A DNA stretch of 64,000 nt from Pleurodeles waltl (lineage: Eukaryota; Chordata; Amphibia; Caudata; Salamandridae), in assembly GCF_031143425.1 (NCBI RefSeq), contig NW_027150012.1, positions 62,001 through 126,000 on the forward strand. The letters are read 5' to 3'. Of this stretch, positions 36,101-49,273 are shown piece by piece (position 1 is the first letter of the stretch; each line of letters begins with the position of its first letter). Below the pieces are notes generated by a model that worked only from the letters and a program-made list of their open reading frames with translations, had not been told where the DNA came from and ran no database searches. Made by a program: the position numbers and the translations under genes.

Positions 36101-39100
36101 AACGTGGACACAGCCAAATTCTTGAAGGAAAACAGAGGTGTTTTTTGCAAAGTGCCTACCTGTAGATTTTGGCCTGTAGCTCAGCCCCCACCTAGGGAAA
36201 CCTACCAATCCTCTGCATTTCTGAAAACTAGAAACTTAGGGGAATCCAAGATGGGGTGACTTGTGTGGCTCGGACCAGGTTCTGTTACCCAGAATCCTTT
36301 GCAAACCTCAAAATTTGGCTAAAAAAACACATGCTCCTCACATTTCTGTGGCAGAAAGTTCTGGAATCTGAGAGGAGCCACAAATTTTCTTCCACCCAGC
36401 GTTCCCCCACGTCTCCCGATAAAAATGATACCTCACTTGTGTGGGTAGGCCTAGCGCCCGCGACAGGAAACGCCCCAAAGCACAACGTGGACACAGCCAA
36501 ATTTTTGAAGGAAAACAGAGGTGTTTTTTGCAAAGTGCCTACCAGTAGATTTTGGCCTGTAGCTCAGCCGCCACCTAGGCAAACCTACCAAACCTGTACA
36601 TTTCTGAAAACTAGAGACCAGGGGAATCCAAGATGGGGTGACTTGTGTGGCTCGGACCAGGTTCTGTTACCCAGAATCCTTTGCAAACCTCAGAATTTGG
36701 CTAAAAAAACACATGTTCCTCACATTTCTGTGGCAGAAAGTTCTGGAATCTGAGAGGAGCCACAAATTTCCTTCCACCCAGCGTTCCCCCACATCTCCCG
36801 ATAAAAATGATACCACACTTGTGTGGGTAGGCCTAGCGCCCGCGACAGGAAGCGCCCCAAAGCGCAACGTGGACACACCCAAATTTTTGAAGGAAAACAG
36901 AGGTGTTTTTTGCAAAGTGCCTACCTGTAGATTTTTGCCTGTAGCTCAGCCGCCACCTAGGGAAACCTACCAAACCTGTGCATTTCTGAAAACTAGAGAC
37001 CTAGGGGAATCCAAGATGGGGTGACTTGTGTGGCTCGGACCAGGTTCTGTTACCCAGAATCCTTTGCAAACCTCAGAATTTGGCTAAAAAAAACACATGT
37101 TCCTCACATTTCTGTGGCAGAAAGTTCTGGAATCTGAGAGGAGCCACAAATTTCCTTCCACCCAGCGTTCCCCCACGTCTCCCGATAAAAATGATACCTC
37201 ACTTGTGTGGGTAGGCCTAGCGCCCGCGACAGGAAACGCCCCAAAGCACAACGTGGACACAGCCACATTTTTGAAGGAAAACAGAGGTGTTTTTTGCAAA
37301 GTGCCTACCTGTAGATTTTGGCCTGTAGCTTAGCCGCCACCTAGGGAAACCTACCAAACCTGTGCATTTCTGAAAACTAGAGACCTAGGGGAATCCAAGA
37401 TGGGGTGACTTGTGTGGCTCGGACCAGGTTCTGTTACCCAGAATCCTTTGCAAACCTCAAAATTTGGCTAAAAAAACACATGTTCCTCACATTTCTGTGG
37501 CAGAAAGTTCTGGAATCTGAGAGGAGCCACAAATTTCCTTCCACCCAGCGTTCCCCCACGCCTCCCGATAAAAATGATACCTCACTTGTGTGGGTAGGCC
37601 TAGCGCCCGCGACAGGAAACGCCCCAAAGCGCAACGTGGACACAGCCAAATTTTTGAAGGAAAACAGAGGTGTTTTTTGCAAAGTGCCTACCTGTAGATT
37701 TTGGCCTGTAGCTCAGCCGCAACCTAGGCAAACCTACCAAACTTGTACATTTCTGAAAACTAGAGACCTAGGGGAATCCAAGATGGGGTGACTTGTGTGG
37801 CTCGGACCAGGTTCTGTTACCCAGAATCCTTTGCAAACCTCAGAATTTGGCTAAAAAAACACATGTTCCTCACATTTCTGTGGCAGAAAGTTCTGGAATC
37901 TGAGAGGAGCCACACATTTCCTTCCACCCAGCGTTCCCCCACGTCTCCCGGTAAAAATGATACCTCACTTGTGTGGGTAGGCCTAGCGCCCGCGACAGGA
38001 AACGCCCCAAAGCGCAACGTGGACACAGCCACATTTTTGAAGGAAAACAGAGGTGTTTTTTGCAATGTGCCTACGTGTAGATTTTGGCCTGTAGCTCAGC
38101 CGCCACCTAGGGAAACCTACCAAACCTGTGCATTTCTGAAAACTAGAGACCTAGGGGAATCCAAGATGGGGTAACTTGTGTGGCTCGGACCAGGTTCTGT
38201 TACCCAGAATCCTTTGCAAACCTCAAAATTTGGCTAAAAAAACACATGTTCCTCACATTTCTGTGGCAGAAAGTTCTGGAATCTGAGAGGAGCCACAAAT
38301 TTCCTTCCACCCAGCGTTCCCCCACGTCTCCCGGTAAAAATTATACCTCACTTGTGTGGGTAGGCCTAGCGCCCGCGACAGGAAACGCCCCAAAGCGCAA
38401 CGTGGACACAGCCAAATTTTTGAAGGAAAACTGAGGTGTTTTTTGCAAAGTGCCTACCTGTAGATTTTGGCCTGTAGCTCAGCTGCCACCTAGGGAAACC
38501 TACCAAACCTGTGCATTTCTGAAAACTACAGACCTAGGGGAATCCAAGATGGGGTGACTTGTGTGGCTCGGACCAGGTTCTGTTACCCAGAATCCTTTGC
38601 AAACCTCAAAATTTGGCTAAAAAAACACATGTTCCTCACATTTCTGTGGCAGAAAGTTCGGGAATCTGAGAGGAGCCACAAATTTCCTTCCACCCAGCGT
38701 TCCCCCACGTCTCCCGGTAAAAATGATTCCTCACTTGTGTGGGTAGGCCTAGCGCCCGCGACAGGAAACGCCCCAAAGCGCAACGTGGACACAGCCACAT
38801 TTTTGAAGGAAAACAGAGGTGTTTTTGGCAATGTGCCTACCTGTAGATTTTGGCCTGTAGCTCAGCCGCCACCTAGGGAAACCTACCAAACCTGTGCATT
38901 TCTGAAAACTAGAGACCTAGGGGAATCCAAGATGGGGTAACTTGTGTGGCTCGGACCAGGTTCTGTTACCCAGAATCCTTTGCAAACCTCAAAATTTGGC
39001 TAAAAAAACACATGTTCCTCACATTTCTGTGGCAGAAAGTTCTGGAATCTGAGAGGAGCCACAAATTTCCTTCCACCCAGCGTTCCCCCACGTCTCCCGG

Positions 39101-40850
39101 TAAAAATTATACCTCACTTGTGTGGGTAGGCCTAGCGCCCGCGACAGGAAATGCCCCAAAGCGCAACGTGGACACAGCCAAATTTTTGAAGGAAAACAGA
39201 GGTGTTTTTTGCAAAGTGCCTACCTGTAGATTTTGGCCTGTAGCTCAGCCGCCACCTAGGGAAACCTACCAAACCTGTGCATTTCTGAAAACTACAGACC
39301 TAGGGGAATCCAAGATGGGGTGACTTGTGTGGCTCGGACCAGGTTCTGTTACCCAGAATCCTTTGCAAACCTCAAAATTTGGCTAAAAAAACACATGTTC
39401 CTCACATTTCTGTGGCAGAAAGTTCTGGAATCTGAGAGGAGCCACAAATTTCCTTCCACCCAGCGTTCCCCCACGTCTCCCGATAAAAATGATACCTCAC
39501 TTGTGTGGGTAGGCCTAGCGCCCGCGACAGGAAACGCCCCAAAGCACAACGTGGACACAGCCAAATTTTTGAAGGAAAACAGAGGTGTTTTTTGCAAAGT
39601 GCCTACCTGTAGATTTTGGCCTGTAGCTCACCTGCCACCTAGGCAAACCTACCAAACCTGTACATTTCTGAAAACTAGAGACCTAGGGGAATCCAAGATG
39701 GGGTGACTTGTGTGGATCGGACCAGGTTCTGTTACCCAGAATCCTTTGCAAACCTCAGAATTTGGCTAAAAAAACACATGTTCCTCACATTTCTGTGGCA
39801 GAAAGTTCTGGAATCTGAGAGGAGCCACAAATTTCCTTCCAACCAGCGTTCCCCCACGTCTCCCGATAAAAATGATACCTCACTTGTGTGGGTAGGCCTA
39901 GCGCCCGCGACAGGAAACGCCCCAAAGCGCAACGTGGACACAGCCACATTTATTAAGGAAAACAGAGGTGTTTTTTGCAAAGTGCCTACCTGTAGATTTT
40001 GGCCTGTAGCTCAGCCGCCACCTAGGGAAACCTACCAAACCTGTGCATTTCTGAAACTAGAGACCTAGGGGAATCCAAGATGGGGTGACTTGTGTGGCTC
40101 GGACCAGGTTCTGTTACCCAGAATCCTTTGCAAACCTCAAAATTTGGCTGAAAAAACACATGTTCCTCACATTTCTGTGGCAGAAAGTTCTGGAATCTGA
40201 GAGGAGCCACACATTTCCTTCCACCCAGCGTTCCCCCACGTCTCCTGGTAAAAATGATACCTCACTTGTGTGGGTAGGCCTAGCGCCCGCGACAGGAAAC
40301 GCCCCAAAGCGCAACGTGGACACAGCCACATTTTTGAAGGAAAACAGAGGTGTTTTTTGCAATGTGCCTACCTGTAGATTTTGGCCTGTAGCTCAGCCGC
40401 CACCTAGGGAAACCTACCAAACCTGTGCATTTCTGAAAACTAGAGACCTAGGGGAATCCAAGATGGGGTAACTTGTGTGGCTCGGACCAGGTTCTGTTAC
40501 CCAGAATCCTTTGCAAACCTCAGAATTTGGCTAAAAAAACACATGTTCCTCACATTTCTGTGGCAGAAAGTTCTGGAATCTGAGAGGAGCCACAAATTTC
40601 CTTCCACCCAGCGTTCCCCCACGTCTCCCGGTAAAAATTATATCTCACTTGTGTGGGTAGGCCTAGCGCCCGCGACAGGAAACGCCCCAAAGCGCAACGT
40701 GGACACAGCCAAATTTTTGAAGGAAAACAGAGGTGTTTTTTGCAAAGTGCCTACCTGTAGATTTTGGCCTGTAGCTCAGCTGCCACCTAGGGAAACCTAC
40801 CAAACCTGTGCATTTCTGAAAACTACAGACCTAGGGGAATCCAAGATGGG
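33193..40850. repeat. 20-monomer higher-order repeat unit, copy 3
   Basis: Starts run 33193 (A), 33576 (B), 33959 (C), 34342 (D), 34725 (E), 35107 (F), 35490 (G), 35873 (H), 36256 (I), 36638 (J), 37021 (K), 37405 (L), 37788 (M), 38171 (N), 38554 (O), 38937 (P), 39320 (A), 39703 (Q), 40085 (M), 40468 (R). Length is 7658 bp. Private marks include cctttagat near 33481, cccgtgac near 34555, accagtagat near 36542, an extra A in the A tract near 37085-37092, gccgcaacc near 37718, aaaactgagg near 38427-38436 (a TGA at 38432-38434) and tttattaagg near 39949. The L monomer starts gtgact here but gtaact in copies 1 and 2. Confidence 0.9.
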
Positions 40851-43146
40851 GTGACTTGTGTGGCTCGGACCAGGTTCTGTTACCCAGAATCCTTTGCAAA
40901 CCTCAAAATTTGGCTAAAAAAACACATGTTCCTCACATTTCTGTGGCAGAAAGTTCGGGAATCTGAGAGGAGCCACAAATTTCCTTCCACCCAGCGTTCC
41001 CCCACGTCTCCCGGTAAAAATGATACCTCACTTGTGTGGGTAGGCCTAGCGCCCGCGACAGGAAACGCCCCAAAGCGCAACGTGGACACAGCCACATTTT
41101 TGAAGGAAAACAGAGGTGTTTTTGGCAATGTGCCTACCTGTAGATTTTGGCCTGTAGCTCAGCCGCCACCTAGGGAAACCTACCAAACCTGTGCATTTCT
41201 GAAACTAGAGACCTAGGGGAATCCAAGATGGGGTGACTTGTGTGGCTCGGACCAGGTTCTGTTACCCAGAACCCTTTGCAAACCTCAAAATTTGGCTGAA
41301 AAAACACATGTTCCTCACATTTCTGTGGCAGAAAGTTCTGGAATCTGAGAGGAGCCACAAATTTCCTTCCACCCAGCGTTCCCCCACGTCTCCCGATAAA
41401 AATGATACCTCACTTGTGTGGGTAGGCCTAGCGCCCGCGACAGGAAACGCCCCAAAGCGCAACGTGGACACAGCCAAATTTTTGAAGGAAAACAGAGGTG
41501 TTTTTTGCAAAGTGCCTACCTGTAGATTTTGGCCTGTAGCTCAGCCGCCACCTAGGCAAACCTACCAAACCTGTACATTTCTGAAAACTAGAGACCTAGG
41601 GGAATCCAAGATGGGGTGACTTGTGTGGCTCGGACCAGGTTCTGTTACCCAGAATCCTTTGCAAACCTCAAAATTTGGCTAACAAAACACATGTTCCTCA
41701 CAATTCTGTGGCAGAAAGTTCTGGAATCTGAGAGGAGCCACAAATTTCCTTCCACCCAGCGTTCCCCCACATCTCCCGATAAAAATGATACCTCACTTGT
41801 GTTGGTAGGCCTTGCGCCCGCGACAGGAAACGCCCCAAAGCGCAACGTGGACACAGCCAAATTTTTGAAGGAAAACAGAGGTGTTTTTTGCAAAGTGCCT
41901 ACCTGTAGATTTTGGCCTGTAGCTCAGCCGCCACCTAGGCAAACCTACCAAACCTGTACATTTCTGAAAACTAGAGACCTAGGGGAATCCAAGATGGGGT
42001 GACTTGTGTGGCTCGGACCAGGTTCTGTTACCCAGAATCCTTTGCAAACCTCAGAATTTGGCTAAAAAAACACATGTTCCTCACATTTCTGTGGCAGAAA
42101 GTTCTGGAATCTGAGAGGAGCCACAAATTTCCTTCCACCCAGCGTTCCCCCACGTCTCCCGATAAAAATGATACCTCACTTGTGTGGGTAGGCCTAGCGC
42201 CCGCGACAGGAAACGCCCCAAAGCACAACGTGGACACAGCCAAATTTTTGAAGGAAAACAGAGGTGTTTTTTGCAAAGTGCCTACCTGTAGATTTTGGCC
42301 TGTAGCTCAGCCGCCACCTAGGCAAACCTACCAAACCTGTACATTTCTGAAAACTAGAGACCAGGGGAATCCAAGATGGGGTGACTTGTGTGGCTCGGAC
42401 CAGGTTCTGTTACCCAGAATCCTTTGCAAACCTCAGAATTTGGCTAAAAAAACACATGTTCCTCACATTTCTGTGGCAGAAAGTTCTGGAATCTGAGAGG
42501 AGCCACAAATTTCCTTCCACCCAGCGTTCCCCCACATCTCCCGATAAAAATGATACCACACTTGTGTGGGTAGGCCTAGCGCCCGCGACAGGAAACGCCC
42601 CAAAGCGCAACGTGGACACACCCAAATTTTTGAAGGAAAACAGAGGTGTTTTTTGCAAAGTGCCTACCTGTAGATTTTTGCCTGTAGCTCAGCCGCCACC
42701 TAGGGAAACCTACCAAACCTGTGCATTTCTGAAAACTAGAGACCTAGGGGAATCCAAGATGGGGTGACTTGTGTGGCTCGGACCAGGTTCTGTTACCCAG
42801 AATCCTTTGCAAACCTCAGAATTTGGCTAAAAAAACACATGTTCCTCACATTTCTGTGGCAGAAAGTTCTGGAATCTGAGAGGAGCCACAAATTTCCTTC
42901 CACCCAGCGTTCCCCCACGTCTCCCGATAAAAATGATACCTCACTTGTGTGGGTAGGCCTAGCGCCCGCGACAGGAAACGCCCCAAAGCACAACGTGGAC
43001 ACAGCCACATTTTTGAAGGAAAACAGAGGTGTTTTTTGCAAAGTGCCTACCTGTAGATTTTGGCCTGTAGCTCAGCCGCCACCTAGGGAAACCTACCAAA
43101 CCTGTGCATTTCTGAAAACTAGAGACCTAGGGGAATCCAAGATGGG
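40851..43146. repeat. Rearranged O/E-F-G-H/I-J-K run
   Basis: Starts: 40851 (O/E hybrid, as at 29365), 41233 F, 41616 G, 41999 H/I hybrid, 42381 J, 42764 K-like (agcacaac with cacattt but with gtagctcagcc). The order equals the start of the segment after unit 2 except that the separate H and I monomers are replaced by one. The pairing of a 20-monomer unit with the O/E junction therefore occurs twice (21707 onward and 33193 onward), which implies a larger duplication of about 25 monomers. The G copy at 41616 has private changes ctaacaaaacac, cacaattctg and cacatctcc. Confidence 0.8.
41999..42380. repeat. Hybrid monomer H/I
   Basis: The left part matches H (ctcagaattt, catgttcc, aatttcc). The right part matches I (agcacaac, gccgccacc, gtacattt, gagaccagggg). 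The switch lies between about 42132 and 42224. It stands where two monomers, H then I, stand in the three 20-monomer units, so a 383-bp deletion by unequal exchange fits. Alternative: it preserves an older form, since the 4094 monomer has the same combination apart from accacggg; but there H is still present upstream. Confidence 0.7.
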
Positions 43147-46100
43147 GTGACTTGTGTGGCTCGGACCAGGTTCTGTTACCCAGAATCCTTTGCAAACCTC
43201 AAAATTTGGCTAAAAAAACACATGTTCCTCACATTTCTGTGGCAGAAAGTTCTGGAATCTGAGAGGAGCCACAAATTTCCTTCCACCCAGCGTTCCCCCA
43301 CGCCTCCCGATAAAAATGATACCTCACTTGTGTGGGTAGGCCTAGCGCCCGCGACAGGAAACGCCCCAAAACGCAACGTGGACACAGCCAAATTTTTGAA
43401 GGAAAACAGAGGTGTTTTTTGCAAAGTGCCTACCTGTAGATTTTGGCCTGTAGCTCAGCCGCCACCTAGGCAAACCTACCAAACCTGTACATTTCTGAAA
43501 ACTAGAGACCTAGGGGAATCCAAGATGGGGTGACTTGTGTGGCTCGGACCAGGTTCTGTTACCCAGAATCCTTTGCAAACCTCAGAATTTGGCTAAAAAA
43601 ACACATGTTCCTCACATTTCTGTGGCAGAAAGTTCTGGAATCTGAGAGGAGCCACACATTTCCTTCCACCCAGCGTTCCCCCACGTCTCCCGGTAAAAAT
43701 GATACCTCACTTGTGTGGGTAGGCCTAGCGCCCGCGACAGGAAACGCCCCAAAGCGCAACGTGGACACAGCCACATTTTTGAAGGAAAACAGAGGTGTTT
43801 TTTGCAATGTGCCTACGTGTAGATTTTGGCCTGTAGCTCAGCCGCCACCTAGGGAAACCTACCAAACCTGTGCATTTCTGAAAACTAGAGACCTAGGGGA
43901 ATCCAAGATGGGGTAACTTGTGTGGCTCGGACCAGGTTCTGTTACCCAGAATCCTTTGCAAACCTCAAAATTTGGCTAAAAAAACACATGTTCCTCACAT
44001 TTCTGTGGCAGAAAGTTCTGGAATCTGAGAGGAGCCACAAATTTCCTTCCACCCAGCGTTCCCCCACGTCTCCCGGTAAAAATTATACCTCACTTGTGTG
44101 GGTAGGCCTAGCGCCCGCGACAGGAAACGCCCCAAAGCGCAACGTGGACACAGCCAAATTTTTGAAGGAAAACAGAGGTGTTTTTTGCAAAGTGCCTACC
44201 TGTAGATTTTGGCCTGTAGCTCAGCTGCCACCTAGGGAAACCTACCAAACCTGTGCATTTCTGAAAACTACAGACCTAGGGGAATCCAAGATGGGGTGAC
44301 TTGTGTGGCTCGGACCAGGTTCTGTTACCCAGAATCCTTTGCAAACCTCAAAATTTGGCTAAAAAAACACATGTTCCTCACATTTCTGTGGCAGAAGGTT
44401 CGGGAATCTGAGAGGAGCCACAAATTTCCTTCCACCCAGCGTTCCCCCACGTCTCCCGGTAAAAATGATACCTCACTTGTGTGGGTAGGCCTAGCGCCCG
44501 CGACAGGAAACGCCCCAAAGCGCAACGTGGACACAGCCACATTTTTGAAGGAAAACAGAGGTGTTTTTGGCAATGTGCCTACCTGTAGATTTTGGCCTGT
44601 AGCTCAGCCGCCACCTAGGGAAACCTACCAAACCTGTGCATTTCTGAAAACTAGAGACCTAGGGGAATCCAAGATGGGGTAACTTGTGTGGCTCGGACCA
44701 GGTTCTGTTACCCAGAATCCTTTGCAAACCTCAAAATTTGGCTAAAAAAACACATGTTCCTCACATTTCTGTGGCAGAAAGTTCTGGAATCTGAGAGGAG
44801 CCACAAATTTCCTTCCACCCAGCGTTCCCCCACGTCTCCCGGTAAAAATTATACCTCACTTGTGTGGGTAGGCCTAGCGCCCGCGACAGGAAATGCCCCA
44901 AAGCGCAACGTGGACACAGCCAAATTTTTGAAGGAAAACAGAGGTGTTTTTTGCAAAGTGCCTACCTGTAGATTTTGGCCTGTAGCTCAGCCGCCACCTA
45001 GGGAAACCTACCAAACCTGTGCATTTCTGAAAACTACAGACCTAGGGGAATCCAAGATGGGGTGACTTGTGTGGCTCGGACCAGGTTCTGTTACCCAGAA
45101 TCCTTTGCAAACCTCAAAATTTGGCTAAAAAAACACATGTTCCTCACATTTCTGTGGCAGAAAGTTCTGGAATCTGAGAGGAGCCACAAATTTCCTTCCA
45201 CCCAGCGTTCCCCCACGTCTCCCGATAAAAATGATACCTCACTTGTGTGGGTAGGCCTAGCGCCCGCGACAGGAAACGCCCCAAAGCACAACGTGGACAC
45301 AGCCAAATTTTTGAAGGAAAACAGAGGTGTTTTTTGCAAAGTGCCTACCTGTAGATTTTGGCCTGTAGCTCACCTGCCACCTAGGCAAACCTACCAAACC
45401 TGTACATTTCTGAAAACTAGAGACCTAGGGGAATCCAAGATGGGGTGACTTGTGTGGATCGGACCAGGTTCTGTTACCCAGAATCCTTTGCAAACCTCAG
45501 AATTTGGCTAAAAAAACACATGTTCCTCACATTTCTGTGGCAGAAAGTTCTGGAATCTGAGAGGAGCCACAAATTTCCTTCCACCCAGCGTTCCCCCACG
45601 TCTCCCGATAAAAATGATACCTCACTTGTGTGGGTAGGCCTAGCGCCCGCGACAGGAAACGCCCCAAAGCGCAACGTGGACACAGCCACATTTTTTAAGG
45701 AAAACAGAGGTGTTTTTTGCAAAGTGCCTACCTGTAGATTTTGGCCTGTAGCTCAGCCGCCACCAAGGGAAACCTACCAAACCTATGCATTTCTGAAAAC
45801 TAGAGACCTAGGGGAATCCAAGATGGGGTGACTTGTGTGGCTCGGACCAGGTTCTGTTACCCAGAATCCTTTGCAAACCTCAAAATTTGGCTAAAAAAAC
45901 ACATGTTCCTCACATTTCTGTGGCAGAAAGTTCTGGAATCTGAGAGGAGCCACAAATTTCCTTCCACCCAGCGTTCCCCCACGCCTCCCGATAAAAATGA
46001 TACCTCACTTGTGTGGGTAGGCCTAGCGCCCGCGACAGGAAACGCCCCAAAGCGCAACGTGGACACAGCCAAATTTTTGAAGGAAAACAGAGGTGTTTTT

Positions 46101-47742
46101 TGCAAAGTGCCTACCTGTAGATTTTGGCCTGTAGCTCAGCCGCCACCTAGGGAAACCTACCAAACCTGTGCATTTCTGAAAACTAGAGACCTAGGGGAAT
46201 CCAAGATGGGGTGACTTGTGTGGCTCGGACCAGGTTCTGTTACCCAGAATCCTTTGCAAACCTCAGAATTTGGCTAAAAAAACACATGTTCCTCACATTT
46301 CTGTGGCAGAAAGTTCTGGAATCTGAGAGGAGCCACAAATTTCCTTCCACCCAGCGTTCCCCCACGTCTCCCGATAAAAATGATACCTCACTTATGTGGG
46401 TAGGCCTAGTGCCCGCGACAGGAAACGCCCCAAAGCGCAACGTGGACACAGCCAAATTTTTGAAGGAAAACAGAGGTGTTTTTTGCAAAGTGCCTACCTG
46501 TAGATTTTGGCCTGTAGCTCAGCCGCCACCTAGGGAAACCTACCAAACCTGTGCATTTCTGAAAACTAGAGACCTAGGGGAATCCAAGATGGGGTGACTT
46601 GTGTGGCTCGGACCAGGTTCTGTTCCCCAGAATCCTTTGCAAACCTCAACATTTGGCTAAAAAAACACATGTTCCTCACATTTCTGTGGCAGAAAGTTCT
46701 GGAATCTGAGAGGAGCCACAAATTTTCTTCCACCCAGCGTTCCCCCACGTCTCCCGATAAAAATGATACCTCACTTGTGTGGGTAGGCCTAGCGCCCGCG
46801 ACAGGAAACGCCCCAAAGCGCAACGTGGACACAGCCAAATTTTTGAAGGAAAACAGTGGTGTTTTTTGCAAAGTGCCTACCTGTAGATTTTGGCCTGTAG
46901 CTCAGCCGCCACCTAGGCAAACCTACCAAACCTGTGCATTTCTGAAAACTAGAGACCTAGGGGAATCCAAGATGGGGTGACTTGTGTGGCCCGGACCAGG
47001 TTCTGTTACCCAGAATCCTTTGCAAACCTCAGAATTTGGCTACAAAAACAAATGTTCCTAACATTTCTGTGGCAGAAAGTTCTGGAATCTGAGAGGAGCC
47101 ACAAATTTCCTTCCACCCAGCGTTTCCCCACTTCTTCCGATAAAAATGACACCTCACTTGTGTGGGTAGGCGTAGCGCCCGCGACAGGAAACGCCCCAAA
47201 GCGCAACGTGGACACAGCCAAATTTTTGAAAGAAAACAGAGGTGTTTTTTGCAAAGTGCCTACCTGTAGATTTTGGCCTGTAGCTCAGCCGCCACCTAGG
47301 GAAACCTACCAAACCTGTGCATTTCTGAAAACTAGAGACCTAGGGGAATCCAAGATGGGGTGACTTGTGTGGCTCGGACCAGGTTCTGTTACCCAGAATC
47401 CTTTGCAAACCTCAAAATTTGGCTAAAAAAACACATGTTCCTCACATTTCTGTGGCAGAAAGTTCTGGAATCTGAGAGGAGCCACAAATTTCCTGCCACC
47501 CAGCGTTCCCCCACATCTCCCGATAAAAATGATACCTCACTTGTGTGGGTAGGCCTAGCGCCCGCGACAGGAAACGCCCCAAAGCGCAACGTGGACACAG
47601 CCACATTTTTGAAGGAAAACAGAGGTGTTTTTTGCAAAGTGCCTACCTGTAGATTTTGGCCTGTAGCTCAGCCGCCACCTAGGGAAACCTACCAAACCTG
47701 TGCATTTCTGAAAACTAGAGACCTAGGGGAATCCAAGATGGG
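43147..47742. repeat. 12-monomer segment L-M-N-O-P-A-Q-L-X-C-D-Y, copy 1
   Basis: Starts: 43147 L, 43530 M, 43913 N, 44296 O, 44679 P, 45062 A, 45445 Q, 45828 L, 46211 X (cttatgtggg, cctagtgccc), 46594 C (with ctcaacattt), 46977 D (cacttcttccg), 47360 Y (ttcctgccaccc, cacatctcc). L to Q corresponds to positions 12 to 18 of the 20-monomer unit; X and Y are new types not seen before 46 kb. The Q monomer carries caccaaggg near 45763, which destroys one AvrII site, and cctatgc near 45784. The same twelve types recur at 53486-58081. Confidence 0.85.
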
Positions 47743-49273
47743 GTGACTTGTGTGGCTCGGACCAAGTTCTGTTACCCAGAATCCTTTGCAAACCTCAAAA
47801 TTTGGCTAAAAAAACACATGTTCCTCACAGTTCTGTGGCAGAAAGTTCTGGAATCTGAGAGGAGCCACAAATTTTATTCCACCCAGCGTTCCCCCACGTC
47901 TCCTGATAAAAATGATACCTCACTTGTGTGGGTAGGCCTAGCGCCCGCGACAGGAAACGCCCCAAAGCACAACGTGGACACAGCCAAATTTTTGAAGGAA
48001 AACAGAGGTGTTTTTTGCAAAGTGCCTACCTGTAGATTTTGGCCTGTAGCTCAGCCGCCACCTAGGGAAACCTACCAAACCTGTGCATTTCTGAAACTAG
48101 AGACCTAGGGGAATCCAAGATGGGGTGACTTGTGTGGCTCGGACCAGGTTCTGTTACCCAGAATCCTTTGCAAACCTCAACATTTGGCTGAAAAAACACA
48201 TGTTCCTCACATTTCTGTGGCAGAAAGTTCTGGAATCTGAGAGGAGCCACACATTTCCTTCCACCCAGCGTTCCCCCACGTCTCCTGGTAAAAATGATAC
48301 CTCACTTGTGTGGGTAGGCCTAGCGCCCGCGACAGGAAACGCCCCAAAGCGCAACGTGGACACAGCCACATTTTTGAAGGAAAACAGAGGTGTTTTTTGC
48401 AATGTGCCTACCTGTAGATTTTGGCCTGTAGCTCAGCCGCCACCTAGGGAAACCTACCAAACCTGTGCATTTCTGAAAACTAGAGACCTAGGGGAATCCA
48501 AGATGGGGTAACTTGTGTGGCTCGGACCAGGTTCTGTTACCCAGAATCCTTTGCAAACCTCAGAATTTGGCTAAAAAAACACATGTTCCTCACATTTCTG
48601 TGGCAGAAAGTTCTGGAATCTGAGAGGAGCCACAAATTTCCTTCCACCCAGCGTTCCCCCACGTCTCCCGGTAAAAATTATATCTCACTTGTGTGGGTAG
48701 GCCTAGCGCCCGCGACAGGAAACGCCCCAAAGCGCAACGTGGACACAGCCAAATTTTTGAAGGAAAACAGAGGTGTTTTTTGCAAAGTGCCTACCTGTAG
48801 ATTTTGGCCTGTAGCTCAGCTGCCACCTAGGGAAACCTACCAAACCTGTGCATTTCTGAAAACTACAGACCTAGGGGAATCCAAGATGGGGTGACTTGTG
48901 TGGCTCGGACCAGGTTCTGTTACCCAGAATCCTTTGCAAACCTCAAAATTTGGCTAAAAAAACACATGTTCCTCACATTTCTGTGGCAGAAAGTTCGGGA
49001 ATCTGAGAGGAGCCACAAATTTCCTTCCACCCAGCGTTCCCCCACGTCTCCCGGTAAAAATGATACCTCACTTGTGTGGGTAGGCCTAGCGCCTGCGACA
49101 GGAAACGCCCCAAAGCGCAACGTGGACACAGCCACATTTTTGAAGGAAAACAGAGGTGTTTTTTGCAAAGTGCCTACCTGTAGATTTTGGCCTGTAGCTC
49201 AGCCGCCACCTAGGGAAACCTACCAAACCTGTGCATTTCTGAAAACTAGAGACCTAGGGGAATCCAAGATGGG
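47743..49273. repeat. Four-monomer unit E-M-R-O, copy 1
   Basis: Starts: 47743 E (ccaagttctg, aattttattcc, ctgaaactag), 48125 M (ctcaacattt, ggctgaaaa, cacacatttcc), 48508 R (gtaact, ttatatctcac, gctgcc), 48891 O (ttcgggaatc but gcaaagtgcc where most O copies have gcaatgtgcc). The same four types follow at 49274. The E copies here differ from those of the 20-monomer units by ccaagttc and aattttattcc. Confidence 0.85.
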
